Positions 49,251-61,230 are shown, counted from the stretch's first letter. The stretch is 64,000 bases of DNA from Megalonaias nervosa (GCA_016617855.1 JAECUM010009715.1:1-64000); one strand, 5' to 3'. A program made the numbers and translations. The notes: a model not told the origin generated them from the sequence alone.

Positions 49251-50330
49251 AGAAGAGACTACTGATGACATGGAACACTGGCAACTGAAACTAAGTGTGG
49301 TCTCATCAATACCAAGCTACATACAAAAAGTGAATCCAAAATTCAGTGGCTGTAACTCCATTAAATGGTGATATAGGAAACTATAATCAAATTCTGCTAA
49401 GCTTACATCAATATAGGGCTGCAGGTCAAATTTTCTTGAAATATGGTAAAAATAATTCATGGAATTATTGTATGAAAACAAAAATAGCTGTGTCCAACAA
49501 TCAGGGGCCACAACTCTGCCAAATGATAAAGGCAATTGAATGATGAAAAATCAAACTAAGCCAAGGTGTCATCAACATAAAGTTGCATACCAAGGGAATT
49601 ATTTTGAAAAAAGGAAAGCTCTGATGTGTGTGTGTGTGTGTGAGAGAGATTTAGGTTTTTAATGTAGCTTTAACAATTTTTCAGTCATATCACTACGATG
49701 TTTGTTGTGTGGCAGTATATAGTGATGTTTAGCTCTGGGGAATGCAGCATCATGTCCCATCTAGTCATATCCTGACACCAGGTCGACCAATCCTAACACT
49801 AACCTCTTAATGCTGAGTGCCAAATGAAGAAGCTGCAAGTGCCATTTATAATGTCTACGGAATGACTTGGCCAGGGTTCAAAACCGTTACCTCCCTCATT
49901 TGGGGTGGATGCTCTAACCACTTAGGCCACAGGAGTGGTAGAAAGCTTTGATTATTACAATATGAGACCATAACTCTGGTTATGTAATGCACAATGAACA
50001 TGTACCAAAAGAACACTCACAATTAAATTCAGCCAAGGTCTATTATCAAGCTGTCTACTACATTTATTTCAAAATTCAATATAAGAGTCATTCAATGGCA
50101 AAAAAAACATAACCAGGGGCTGTAACTCTGCTAAATTATGCTGAATGATCACAACTGAGCTCAGCTGATGTCTTATTAATATCAAGCTGCACACCAGATT
50201 TGGTTGAAATCTATCTAATTCAAATTAATTGAGTTATTATGCAGAAATGAAAGTGAATGGGTGCAACAACTAGGAGCTATGACTCCACTGAGGGGCACTC
50301 TACAGATATGAAGTTCTGAGAGAGTGACGG
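49250..50330. repeat. dispersed repeat, family D, interrupted by a SINE
   Basis: CAGGGGCCACAACTCTGCCA and similar motifs recur at about 49500, 49970, 50110 and 50270. Confidence 0.7.
49626..49940 (-). mobile_element. tRNA-headed SINE, family 2, copy c
   Basis: Minus-strand copy with (GT)n at the left and a degenerate tRNA-like head at the right. Target duplication GAAAGCTCTGAT / GAAAGCTTTGAT (one mismatch) at 49614-49625 and 49941-49952. Confidence 0.9.
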
Positions 50331-50614
50331 GATTAAGTTGATGTTATTTACATTTGCAACATGCACAATGTAGAGAATGTTGGCATACCTCTATGTTACT
50401 TTCATGTACTATTACTGAAATGTATTTGGATACTGTACTTGTGAAAATGGTTCATGATCTAAGCACATGGCTAACCAAAATGACTGCCCCCATGTGCTTA
50501 AACAATCAGCCTGAATTATCGTAAAGTACACTATTTTTAGCAGTTATTAAAACAGTGAAAACAATATTGCCATACTAGACAATACCAGCTTCTGAAAGTG
50601 CAATGAATGAATTA

Positions 50615-50691
<77 letters not shown>

Positions 50692-50990
50692 AACTGTAAA
50701 AAAAAAGTTATCAGTTCATTGTTTACAATTTACCTTTGAAGTGCAGGAAGTAAAAATGACCAAGTGGAGCTAACAGTTTTTTTTAAATGGTGCACAGCTG
50801 AAGTATAGCCAAACTGTATACTCTATATTCCATATTACACTCATCAATCATACACCAAAATTAAAGGAATTAAAATTTCTTTGAAGAATGCCTAAGATAT
50901 AAAAGGTGGGTTTTTTTTATTTAAATAACCAGTATAACCAATGCGGAAAACCAGGGAAGTTAATTTTCTTTAAAAATCTATCCCTATGCA
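50330..50990 (-). repeat. interspersed element 'X', copy B
   Basis: Matches the rc of 13690-15925 and matches 62940-63610 in the same direction: TTGGCATACCTCTATGTTAC, AATACCAGCTTCTGAAAGTG, GAAGTGCAGGAAGTAAAAAT and ACTGTATACTCTATATTCCA. A (TA)n run at 50618-50687 interrupts it. It has one copy of the 40-bp segment that is tandemly amplified at 13.7 kb. Confidence 0.75.
50618..50687. repeat. (TA)n microsatellite
   Basis: About 35 perfect TA units. Confidence 0.97.
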
Positions 50991-51209
50991 AAATATGACA
51001 CTGAGTGCCACCTAAATAAAAATGCAGCATACTGATAATCAACCTTGGCCAAAATTCTATCACCATCAAGCTATCAACTAAATTTGGCTGAAACCCAATA
51101 CTAAATAAACAATATATCTAAAAATAAAGTGCCTGAGTGCATCAAGTCATAACTGCCCAAATGATTATGTGAAATGGTGACAATAAAACTCAGCCAAGAC
51201 TTAATCAAT

Positions 51210-52117
51210 TGTTACGACCATGTAGTTTAATTACTTGTGTGTTAAAATTTGAACTTTTTTTCTATTTCATTATTATAATTTCTGTTGTGATGATTATGTT
51301 CACAGGGTCTGATATTTTGAAAGAAACATCATGTTTATGTAGAACGTAAATATGACTCGCATGAGCACGATTTTGCATGCCATGGTTTGTCGATTTAAGT
51401 ACACAGTCGGCAAAAGTGATTGGTTGTGGCTGAGGTCATTTCTAATTATACGTGTTTACATTGTGTACTGCGATTGTTTATTGCGAAATAACCACGCATT
51501 CTTCGTGCTTGTGCATGAAATGACGTTTTTGTTCAGTTTAAATACTCAGGTATCTGTGAAATAGTAGTCAGAGTCATATTTTAACACCTTGTAGAGTCGT
51601 TCATATACCTTGAGAAGAAGGTATTCTTTTTCTGGTGCTGGAAAGAGTTGTTCATTTGTACGTCTGTTGAGCGAGATGTATATTGTTATAGATGACAGCT
51701 GTAGTTCATCTACTTGTTAAACGATGATTATTTTCCCTGGAGAACTACACAACTGGCTTTGGACAAAGACATTTGGTGAAATTAATTCTAAATTGAAACA
51801 GAACAGTACAAATTGTGATTCAAAGTGAAAATTCTGGACATTTGTGTAAATACTTCATCTGATGTCATCATCCACCATCCTGGAACGGAATTGAGATTCA
51901 GACTAGCTTCAATTAGTACTGTTTATTCACAGGACTTATATGTTTTCACAATTCTAGGACAAATGTTTGGATTTTCTTCGCAAATCGTAAGTCCTATTTC
52001 ATATTTTCACCTTTTCACTGTGTTTTCTAGGGAAATAAATTATTTTTGTTAAAACTTACAAAGCTTGTTGTCTTCGCTCTTTTCTTTATGTTACTTTAAA
52101 CGAGCCAATACATAACA
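51210..52117 (+). repeat. 5' LTR
   Basis: TG...CA ends. The internal GTAAGT at 51987 and TTTTCTAG ending at 52030 are shared with the related solo LTR at 12651. AATAAATT near 52034 is a poly-A signal candidate. About 30-35 differences from the 3' LTR. Confidence 0.93.
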
Positions 52118-52313
52118 TAAAGAAAATTGGGAAGGTCGTCCATGGGATATATGAAATTGGCTGATATATGAATTTGGCTGATATATGAATTTGGCTAAAA
52201 ATTGAAATTTAAATTCCCCTAGTTTTAATCCCAAGTTCTATTTCACATTTTACCTGAAATCTTAGTGAAAACAACAGGCTTTCATTCACAATATCATCAA
52301 AAGTAGAAAAGTT

Positions 52314-53392
52314 TTGAATTTTATTCAGGAGTGTTCGGAAATTCTGAAAGTGGAAGTCCAGCTAAAAAAATTGGAATTAGAGATAAGACAGATTCAATTT
52401 CAGATAGAAAAGATGAAAATGGAAAAAGAAATGGAAGTAATGCAGTTACAATTTGAAGAAAGAGAGAGAGAGAGAGACAGCTGCAAGCACAAATTAAAAT
52501 GAAAGAATTAGAGTTGGCAAAAGTAAAACACTCACCTACTTTTGATGTTGTAGGAAATATCACGTTAGTACCCCCTTTTAGTGAAAAGGAAGTAGACAAA
52601 TATTTTATTCATTTTGAAAAAGTTGCTAAGAATTTGAAGTGGCCAAGGAAGTACTGGACTCTATTATTGCAATGTGTATTTACTGGTAGAGCTCGTAATA
52701 TTTATATTTCACTGTCACTGGAGCAAAGTGCTGACTATGATTTGGTTAAGGAATGCATTTTGAGGGGTTATGAGTTGGTCCCTGAGGTTTATCGGCAAAA
52801 ATTCAGGAATTCTAGAAAATCCACTGACAAGACTTACGTTGAATTTCCATGGGAAAAAGCACAACAATTTGATAGGTGGTGCTCTTCTAGTAAGGTCAAC
52901 AAAGATTACAAAAGTCTCAGACAACTCATATTACTTGAAGAGTTCAAGAACTGTGTCCATAGTGACATTAGGATGTATCTTGAAGAGCATAAAATTGAAA
53001 CCTTGGAAAATGCTGCTATTGCTGCTGATGAGTATTCCTTAACTCACAAAGTTCCTGCTGTAAGCAAATCTTTCACTCAGCAGTCTATTGGTAGAAAGGT
53101 GTTTCAACCAAATACAACTCTTCCTAAAACTCAATCTGGCACAACTTCTAAAAATCAAGCTTCTGACAGACTTGATTCAAAATCCTTGTCTATTCCTACG
53201 TGTACCTATTGCAAGAAAAAAGGACACGTCATTTCTGCTTGCTTCAAACTGAAATATAGGCCTCAGAATCAAGACAGATCTATCCCAAATGCTCCTATTT
53301 CTAAGAGGTCAAGGTCACGGTCGTGTATTGAAAGCAATACATTTGTTGGGTTTGAAAAACCCCAGTCTGATTTTATTATGGAGAATTTTTAA
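52314..53392 (+). pseudogene. gag: gag of the Gmr1-like element, frameshifted
   Basis: An N-terminal coiled-coil-like, Lys/Glu-rich part (VQLKKLELEIRQIQ) reads in one frame to a (GA)n tract at about 52456-52480. From there the main 297-codon frame (52499-53392) continues, and that frame is open upstream through the tract, so one slip there explains the break. A SCAN/retroviral-capsid-like helical region follows (VPPFSEKEVDKYFIHFEKVA; WTLLLQCVFTGRARN). Then a CCHC zinc knuckle from residue 235, CTYCKKKGHVISAC (C-X2-C-X4-H-X4-C), which in this family binds RNA. The frame ends at a TAA that lies in frame with the following pol piece. Confidence 0.88.
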
Positions 53393-53398
53393 CCATTT

Positions 53399-54802
53399 GT
53401 GTCGAAGGGTTCTATATCACTCTTGGGTGATTTGGCCAATCCTATCCCTAGTAAAATTTTGAGGTCTAATGAGAGTGTTCTCATTCAGGGAGTAGAGTGC
53501 GGCTTTGTTAATGTTCCTCTCCATTCTGTAAATTTGTCATCAGACTTAGTTTCAGGACCTGTAACAGTCGGTATAGTGTCTACTTTACCCGTTGAGGGCA
53601 TTCATTTGTTGCTAGGCAATGACCTAGCTGGAGACAAGGTTGTGGTTAATCCACTTGTAACTGACAAGCCTTCTTTGGATCAGAAAGTTGATCCTATTGA
53701 AAAAGAAATCCCTGATTTATACCCAGCTTGTGCACTTACCAGAACTATGGCAAAGAAAGCTCTTGAGAATGATTTTGATGAGGAATGTATTCCTTTAGCT
53801 GACACATGTATTGGTCAGGCTTTTGATGAGGTCACTTTCATTTCTACTTTGGATCAGTCAAAAGGTATTGATCACAGTGATCCTCTTTTGAATACTCATT
53901 CTCTTTTATCTGATCAGAGTAACAAACAACAATCACTTGTCGTCGAACAGGAAAAAGATCCTGAGATCTCCTGTTTATTTCAGAGGGCCATTAGTGAAAT
54001 TGAAGCTACTGAAGTACCTGTCTGTTACTTCATTAAAAATGGAGTTCTTATGAGAAAGTGGAGACCTCCCGAGGTACCTGCTAATGACGAGTGGTCAGTA
54101 AAATATCAGATTGTGGTTCTGAAACCTTACAGACAGGAAATACTTAGTTTGGCCCATGAAACTCCTCTGGCTGATCATTTAGGAATAAATAAAACTTATC
54201 ACAAGATCTTGACTCACTTTTATTGGCCAAAAATCAAAAGTGATGTTTGCAAGTTTTGTAGATCTTGTCATACTTGTCAAATGGTAGGAAAACCAAATCA
54301 AAAGATACCTAAGGCTCATTTGCAACCTATTCCTGCATTTGACAAACCATTCAGTAGAATTATGGTAGATTGTGTTGGTCCCTTACCAAAGACCAAGTCA
54401 GGCAACCAATATTTGTTAACCATAATGTGTGCATCAACAAGATTCCCAGAGGCAATTCCTTTGAGGAATATTAAAACCAAAAACATAGTAAAAGCCTTGA
54501 TAAAGTTCTTTATTCAATTTGGCCTTCTCAAATTTGTCCAATCAGGTCAAAGGTCAAATTTCATGTCTGGAATTTTCCAGCTTGTTATGCTTGAATTTGG
54601 CACTCAGCAATTCAAGTCAAAAGTGAAACTATGGTTTCACAAAACTTTACTTGAGAGAATTTTTGAGTCCTGTAATATAGTTCATTCTCTCTTGCTCATT
54701 CTTCAAAGTTTTCTTCAATTTAGATTTGATGGCCCTTACAAAGTAAAGAAGAAAATGAATGAGTTAAATTATAATAATAGTACTCTGATCTATATAAATT
54801 AA
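53399..54802 (+). pseudogene. pol: protease remnant plus integrase of the Gmr1-like element
   Basis: Same frame as gag, after one TAA. The first 90 residues match a retropepsin-like C-terminal part (VLIQGVECGFVNVPLHSVNL; GIHLLLGNDLAG), but the D-[ST]-G-A active-site segment expected between IPSKILR and SNESVLIQ (near 53465) is absent, which looks like an in-frame deletion. Integrase follows: a zinc region (HETPLADHLGINKTY; CRSCHTCQ) and the core with the first Asp at 54368 (MVDCVGPLPKTKSGNQ). The second catalytic Asp is replaced by Gly (VQSGQRSNF, 54545). The third acidic region is unrecognisable, and the C-terminal part (FDGPYKVKKKMNELNY) comes too soon, so an internal deletion is likely. 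Confidence 0.88.
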
Positions 54803-54882
54803 TGGAGTACTAGTATGTTGAAAGAGATAGCCAAATAAATTATGCAATTAATTTAGTTGTACCTGTCCCACAAACTGAGGAA

Positions 54883-55755
54883 TTGAGTGAAGGAATTCAG
54901 TTGGATTCTACTGATCTTGGAACAATAAATCTTCGGAATTCTGAAATTATGGAAAATCTAGACCAGAAACTTTCTCATTTACAACAACAAGAAAAACGTG
55001 AACTTAAACAATTATTGTCTGAATATGAGCACTCGTTTCCAGATGTACCTACAAGGACAAACAAAATTTTTCACGACGTTGAAATATTAGATTCAAAACC
55101 CATGAAACAACACCCATACAGGATGAATCCTCTCAAACAGGAATACTTGAAAAAGGAGATTCAGTATTTACTGGAAAATGATTTTATAGAGCCCAATAGG
55201 AGTGATTGGAGTTCACCGTGCATACTTGTTCCGAAACGGGATAAAACTTTCCAAATGTGTATTGATTATAGGAAGGTGAACGGTGTGACGAAAACAGATT
55301 CATTTCCATTGCCAAGAATCGATGGCTGTATTGACAAAATTGGAAATGCCAAATACGTCACTAAATTTGACCTTCTGAAAGGATTTTGGCAAATTCCACT
55401 AACGGAAAGAGCAAAAGAAATTTCGGCATTTGTAACTCGAGATGGACTCTACCAGTATAAAGTAATGCCATTTGGGATGAAGGGTTTTCCAAGTACTTTT
55501 CAACGCCTTATGAATATGATTACCTCTGGTCTAGACAATTGTGATGCTTATACTGATGATGTCATCATCTACAACAACACCTGGAAAGAACATCTAGCCA
55601 TGATTCGGAAGTTCTTCGACAGACTCACTGATGCAAATTTGACTATCAATTCATCTAAAAGTGAGTTCTGCCGTACTTGTGTTACTTTTCTAGGACATAT
55701 TGTGGGACATGGTCAAGTTAAACCTATAGATGCTAAGGTCCAGGCTATCTCTTAA
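54883..55755 (+). pseudogene. pol: reverse transcriptase of the Gmr1-like element
   Basis: A gypsy-type RT: HPYRMNPLKQEYLKKEIQYL, then WSSPCILVPKRDKTFQMCID, KFDLLKGFWQIPL (first catalytic Asp), MPFGMKGFPSTFQRLM, and the active site as DAYTDD (55543-55560), where Val or Ile is usual at the Thr. The connection region carries FLGHIVGHGQV. A TAA at 55753 cuts it from RNase H in the same frame. It lies downstream of integrase, the reverse of the usual gypsy order. Confidence 0.92.
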
Positions 55756-55761
55756 TTTCCT

Positions 55762-56352
55762 GTGCCTGTCAGTAAAAAGCAGCTGATGCGATTTTTAGGT
55801 ATGGCTGGGTACTATTGCAAATTTTGTTCTAATTTTTCTGATATTGTTGAACCTCTGACAAACTTGTTGAGAAAGAAAACCAAGTTTCTTTGGACTGAGA
55901 AATGTCAAGAGGCTTTCAATAGGTTAAAGGCCATACTTAAAAGTGCACCAGTTGTAATTGCTCCAGATTTCAGTCAACCATTCAAACTATCTGTGGATGC
56001 AAGTAATGTTAGGGTTGGAGCAGTTTTGATTCAAGATGACAGAAATGGTGTAGAACATCCAGTGTGTTATTTCTCTAAGTAATTAAATAAACACCAAAGA
56101 AACTACTCAACAATTGAGAAGGAATGCTTGGTTTTAATGCTGGCATTACAGCATTTTGAAGTTTACATTAGCTCAGCTCCTTCTCCAGTTGTTGTGTTTA
56201 GTGATCACAACCCCCTTACTTTCATCAACAGGATGAAAAATAAAAATCAGAGACTATTAAGGTGGAGTTTATTTTTGCAAGAATACAACCTTGACATCAG
56301 GCACATTAAAGGAAAAGACAATTTAATTGCAGATGCATTTTCCCGTGTATAG
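55762..56352 (+). pseudogene. pol: RNase H of the Gmr1-like element
   Basis: Continues the RT frame: a tether (LMRFLGMAGYYCKFCSNFSD; EAFNRLKAILKSAPVV), then RNase H with LSVDAS, TIEKECLVLMLALQHFE, FSDHNPL and DNLIADAFSRV supplying the acidic residues. One TAA at 56080 interrupts it. The final stop at 56350 is followed by about 135 bp of untranslated sequence to the purine tract. No integrase follows. Confidence 0.92.
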
Positions 56353-56489
56353 AAATATTTTCATATACACCTTTGTATAATTCATAAGAGTTCTTCTTAT
56401 GTAATTTTTTTTACCTCGTGTATAGTTTACATCTGGTGAAAAAGAAAGTTTTATTACATAAATCTTTCTTTTTTCTTTATGGGGGAAAG

Positions 56490-57395
56490 TGTTACGACCA
56501 TGCAGTTTAATTACTTGTGTGTTAAAATTTGAAGTTTTTTCTATGTCATTATTGAATTTTTTGTTGTGATGATTATGTTCACAGGGTCTGATATTTTGAA
56601 AGAAACATTGTGTTTATTTAGAACGTAAATATGACTCACATGAGCACGATTTTGCATGCCATGGTTTGTGGATTTAAGTAAACAGTCGGCAAAAGTGATT
56701 GGTTGTGGCTGAGGTCATTTCTAATTATACGTGTTTACATTGTGTACTGCGATTGTTTATTGCGAAATAACCACGCATTCTTTGTGCATGTGCATGAAAT
56801 GACATTTTCGTTTAGTTTAAATACTCAGGTATCTGTGAAATAGTAGTCAGAGTCATATTTTAACACCTTGTAGAGTCGTTCATATACCTTGAGAAGAAGG
56901 TATTCTTTTTCTGGTGCTGGAAAGAGTTGTTCATTTGTACGTCTGTTGAGCGAGATGTATATTGTTATAGATGACAGCTGTAATTCATCTACTTGTTAAA
57001 CAATAATTATTTTCCCTGGAGAACTACACAACTGGCTTTGGACAAAGACTTTGGTGAAATTAATTCTAAATTGAAACAGAACAGTACAAATTGTGATTCA
57101 AAGTGAAAATTCTGGACATTTGTGTAAACACTTCATCTGACGTCATCATCCACCATCCTGGAACGGAACTGAGATTCAGACTAGCTTCAATTAGAACTGT
57201 TTATTCATAGGACTTATATGTTTTCACAATTCTAGGACAAATGTTTGGATTTTCTTCGCAAATCGTAAGTCTTATTTCATATTTTCACCTTTTCACCGTG
57301 TTTTCTAAGGAAATAAATTATTTTTGTTAAAACTTACAAAGCTTGTTGTCTTCGCTCTTTTTTTTATGTTACTTTAAACGAGCCGATATGTAACA
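56490..57395 (+). repeat. 3' LTR
   Basis: Starts TGTTACGACC right after GGGGGAAAG, ends ATATGTAACA, and is followed by the CAAT duplication. Confidence 0.93.
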
Positions 57396-57399
57396 CAAT

Positions 57400-57970
57400 A
57401 TCAAGTGGTCTATAAAATTTGGTCACAAGTCCAATAATAAGAGAATTTTTTGTGTAGGAAATTGAGTGGTTCTGACAATTAGGGACTATAACTCTGATAA
57501 ACAAAGGAACTTAGTCATTAGGTCCTATCAGTAGCTTGCTGCACACATAATGTCGAAACTGATTAATAATCATGGGAATTAATTCCAGAAAAAGTGGGTG
57601 AGTCTGTTAATCAGGGGCTATAACTCCTTTAACTGCTGATGCATATTGCTAACAATCAAATTCAGCCAAGGTCTCATTATTATCAAGCTACCAAATTTGG
57701 TTACAATCCAATAATAATCAAAAGAATGTTGCACAGAAAATAAAGTGGATAAGTCAGTCAGGGTCTATAACTCTGCCTAATGATAATCTGGAACACTGAT
57801 CAGCCAAGGACTCATTAACATTTATCTGCATACCAAACTTAGTTGAAATCAAATAATTGTTATTATTCTGCAGAAACAAAAGTGGGAAGGATAAATGGAT
57901 AGAAGAACAGAAGAATAGACAGACAAATAGGACCAATTTAATATTCCCCGTGTTCTACTAAACGTGGGGG
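57400..57970. repeat. dispersed repeat, family D, right of the LTR element
   Basis: Continues the family broken at 51209: ATCAAGTGGTCTATAAAATT joins the left flank's AGCCAAGACTTAAT phrase as in other units. GGGGCTATAACTCCTTTAAC recurs. Confidence 0.72.
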
Positions 57971-58960
57971 TGAGGCAACAAAAATTATCAAGTTATATCA
58001 ATGTAGAGTCTATAATGATTGAGGCTAACTTCTACTGCAATATTTTCTAGTGTTGTCAAAAAAAGTACACATATTACAGAAATTTCTTTAGGAAAATGTC
58101 TTTTACAATTTCAACATATTTTCAAAACAGTTAAGAAATTTTAATAAAAAAACTTTTCAATAACTGTTCAGTGATATGCATTTAAATGTCAAATGTCTGA
58201 AATACAATATATCATCACCGTTTACTTCTTTTTATTGTTCTTCTTGTTATCATAAAAGTGGATAGCTGGATACAATTACTGGTAGTCTCAGAATACAGAC
58301 ATCAAGCTTGATTTGTTTAGAGCTGTTCATAATTTCAACTGAATTTTGTTTCTCAAGTAAATAGATGTTAACCTAATCTAAATCAATAAAGCTTAATTAC
58401 CCATTTTGATACAATATTATCCTCAGGGAAATACCCAGTTTGATGCATTATCCTCAGCGAATTACAAATTCTGATACAATAATATCCTTTGGGAATAAAA
58501 TCTTTTATCTTAATTAAAAACTTCTACATGTATTTTAAAAGTCAACAAAAGTAAAAACTTTAAAAATGCAAATAAATTTTAATCTGATGATAATACTAAT
58601 AATGTTAATTATTTCATACCATGACACTACTTTGAATCCATTTTTGGACAGAAAAAAAATGATTGAACTATGACTGGAAGTTTCAAGCCAGTGGATTATG
58701 ATCTATAAATTGGCATCATTTGATTTAATCTTTATCCACTGGTGCATTGTGTGACAACAGAACAAGGTCTAAGATGTTTGCATTTGGTGTAAATTATATA
58801 TAAAACTACCTCATTATAAGGTACCATAGTACATGACAATCCCTATATATGGACATGGATTCCATTTCATTATTTTAAGTAATAAATTCCTCAATATAAG
58901 ATGACTTATTTAGTAGTAATAAATACTTATATATAATATAAGTTGAACCTGTTTTTATGG
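57971..58960. other. intronic or 5' region, nothing recognised
   Basis: AT-rich. A small duplication (GATACAATATTATCCTCAGG) lies near 58410-58490. No gene seen. Confidence 0.45.
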
Positions 58961-58964
58961 GACC

Positions 58965-59290
58965 ATTAACAGCATTGTTTTGAATTAGTACTGTAGTACA
59001 TGGTAAATAAGGTAGATCAACAGCATTATGGTGAGGTAGTACTATACATGGAAAAATTGGTACATTAACAGCATTATGGTGAGGTAGTACTGTACATGGT
59101 AAATGTGGTACATTAACAGCATTATAGTGAGGTAGTACTGTACATGGTAAATGTGGTACATTAACAGCTTTATGGTGAGGTAGTACTGTACATGGTAAAT
59201 GTGGTACATTAACAGCATAATAGTGAGGTAGTACTGTACATGGTAAATGTGGTACATTAACAACATTATATTGAGGCAGTGTTGTACATC
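58965..59290. repeat. 47-bp minisatellite, about six copies
   Basis: Unit contains GAGGTAGTACTGTACATGGT and AAATGTGGTACATTAACAGC. Confidence 0.94.
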
Positions 59291-59706
59291 ATACACTTTT
59301 AAAAGTTTGGTATACTTGTCTGTGCAGATCATATAAATAATAATGGCTAGTTTTATTCCACATAGTTGTGCCACACATGCCTCATTTTACGTTTATGGCT
59401 GCCTGACAGAGTAAGATTTGTATTAAAATTAAAGTAGTCAGAACAAAAGAAGCTTTATTTAAACTATACTGAACTTCAAAAGTTTATTAATACCCTGAAT
59501 AGCAGCTGGGAGTGTACTTAGCCACACAATTCAGCATTCAGTTGAAGTGAAAAATATGTACATGTATATGCATAATGGATGTTTACAATGGTCAGCTTTG
59601 TTCCAAAAGAGAGACAAAATAGTGTTCTGTAAACAATGATGGGTGACTAAATACATTTGCCAATTCAAAGTTTGATTCTGAACCCACAAGGAATTCATTC
59701 ACAATC

Positions 59707-59761
<55 letters not shown>

Positions 59762-60488
59762 AAGGGAACTCTTGATGGGATGCTCTGATTCCAAAACTCT
59801 AATTAAGGAAAACAGTGGTAGACTGGTATAGACGACACAAGAGCTACTGAGAATGTAACATTATAATGTTCATTGGGTAAGAAAAGGTGTCACAGGTGTT
59901 TCTGAAAAAACTTTTGAAGTATTTATATTTATGTTAAAAATGAATTTTGTAAAAATATTGACTGAAAATGATTAAAAAGAAATTTCTTTTCTTCAGAAAT
60001 TTAAGCTTATTTAGTTAAGTGATATTTTACTGCAGTTTTTAATCTTTTTGTTGGTAATATTCTTAAATTATTTTGCAAGGCATTCGAGTCTTTTAATGCA
60101 CTAAAAGGTTACTGTCATGCCTTAACTATCAGTCTTCAAATCAGCAGTCCACTTATTCTATCATTTCATACCCTACAAGTGCCATTGTTTTACTTGCTTT
60201 GATAATAGCTTAATAATCTCTAATTTTAACTTTTATGGCTATCATATTTGTTTTCATCATTTTGCCTTTACCCCTCCTTCTCTTACTAATATGCACTGAA
60301 ATGCAACTTCACATAATCCTACTTAGCATGCTGTAGTATTGATAAACTGACTGGATACACTATTTACAATTGGAACAGAACTTTAGAAAAGTGCTTTAAC
60401 ATTCAGGACATTCCATTTTATCATTATGAGATTACTTTCATATATTACAATGGCTAACAGTTCATGATAAAATTGATACAGTGATACT
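59291..60488. other. stretch with a (TA)n run
   Basis: (TA)n lies at about 59711-59758. The rest shows no gene or element that I can support. Confidence 0.5.
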
Positions 60489-61230
60489 GTAAAATAATAA
60501 AATAAAATAGAGACAAACAGTCATACATATAATTATATTGTTATAAAGGATATACAATTTATCAATTTAAAAAAAAAAGAAAAGATTATACAATTTTATA
60601 TAGTACATTGGTATTAAGCCCATTAGGATACAAAGTATCTAATTTATGAATCCAATATGTTTCTTTTATCAGCCTATTCATGTCTCCATGCACAATATCT
60701 ATTGGCATGAAAGAAAAATCGAGTAGAGAGTGATTATTGGTATTAAAATGTGTTGAAATATTAGAGGAAAAATGAGGATCTATGAAAGCGATGATTATTC
60801 ATTCTCTTAGAAACTTGTTGAAGTGTTTGCCCAACATATTTCATACTGCATTTTTTACAGAGCAGTATGCAGTATGTTGGACAAACACTTCAACAAGTTT
60901 CAAAGAGAACGAATAATCATCGCTTTCATATAAAAATTATAGAGATCCTCATTTTTCCTCTAATATTTCAACACATTTTAATACCAATAATCACTCTCTA
61001 CTCGATTTTTCTTTTATGCCAATAGATATTGTGCATGGAGACATGAATAGGCTCATAAAAGAAACATACTGGATTCAAAAATTAGATACTTTGTATCCTA
61101 ATGGCCTTAATACCAATGCACTATATAAAATTGTATAAATTTTTTTTTTTAAATTGATAAATTGTATATCCTTTATAACAATATAATTATATGTATGACT
61201 GTTTGTCTCTATTTTATTTTATTATTTTAC
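60489..61230. mobile_element. head-to-head inverted pair of Penelope-like 3' ends (GIY-YIG)
   Basis: Arms 60489-60849 (minus) and 60862-61230 (plus) are near-perfect reverse complements around a 12-bp spacer. Each arm encodes, with frameshifts, a GIY-YIG endonuclease fragment: MQYVGQTLQQVSKR...NNHRFH at the inner end, then FSFMPIDIVHGDMNRLIKET and YWIQKLDTLYPNGLNT before a stop. Known: the YVGQT motif and this C-terminal pattern are typical of the endonuclease of Penelope-like retroelements. RT is absent. Inverted partial copies are common for this class. Confidence 0.82.

Larger units (their letters stand above)
51210..57395 (+). mobile_element. full-length, inactive LTR retrotransposon with order gag-PR-IN-RT-RH (Gmr1-like)
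   Basis: Seen: two LTRs (908 and 906 bp, roughly 96% identical by hand count) starting TGTTACGACC and ending TAACA. They are flanked by CAAT on both sides (51206-51209, 57396-57399), with a purine tract GGGGGAAAG just before the 3' LTR. Internal coding order is gag (52314-53392), protease remnant and integrase (53399-54802), reverse transcriptase (54883-55755), RNase H (55762-56352). Known: gypsy-class elements normally carry integrase last; integrase before RT with gypsy-like enzymes is the hallmark of Gmr1-like elements. Stops and frameshifts in every part make it inactive. It lies antisense to EFCAB6 in the inferred 5' intron and sits cleanly in dispersed repeat D. Confidence 0.92.
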
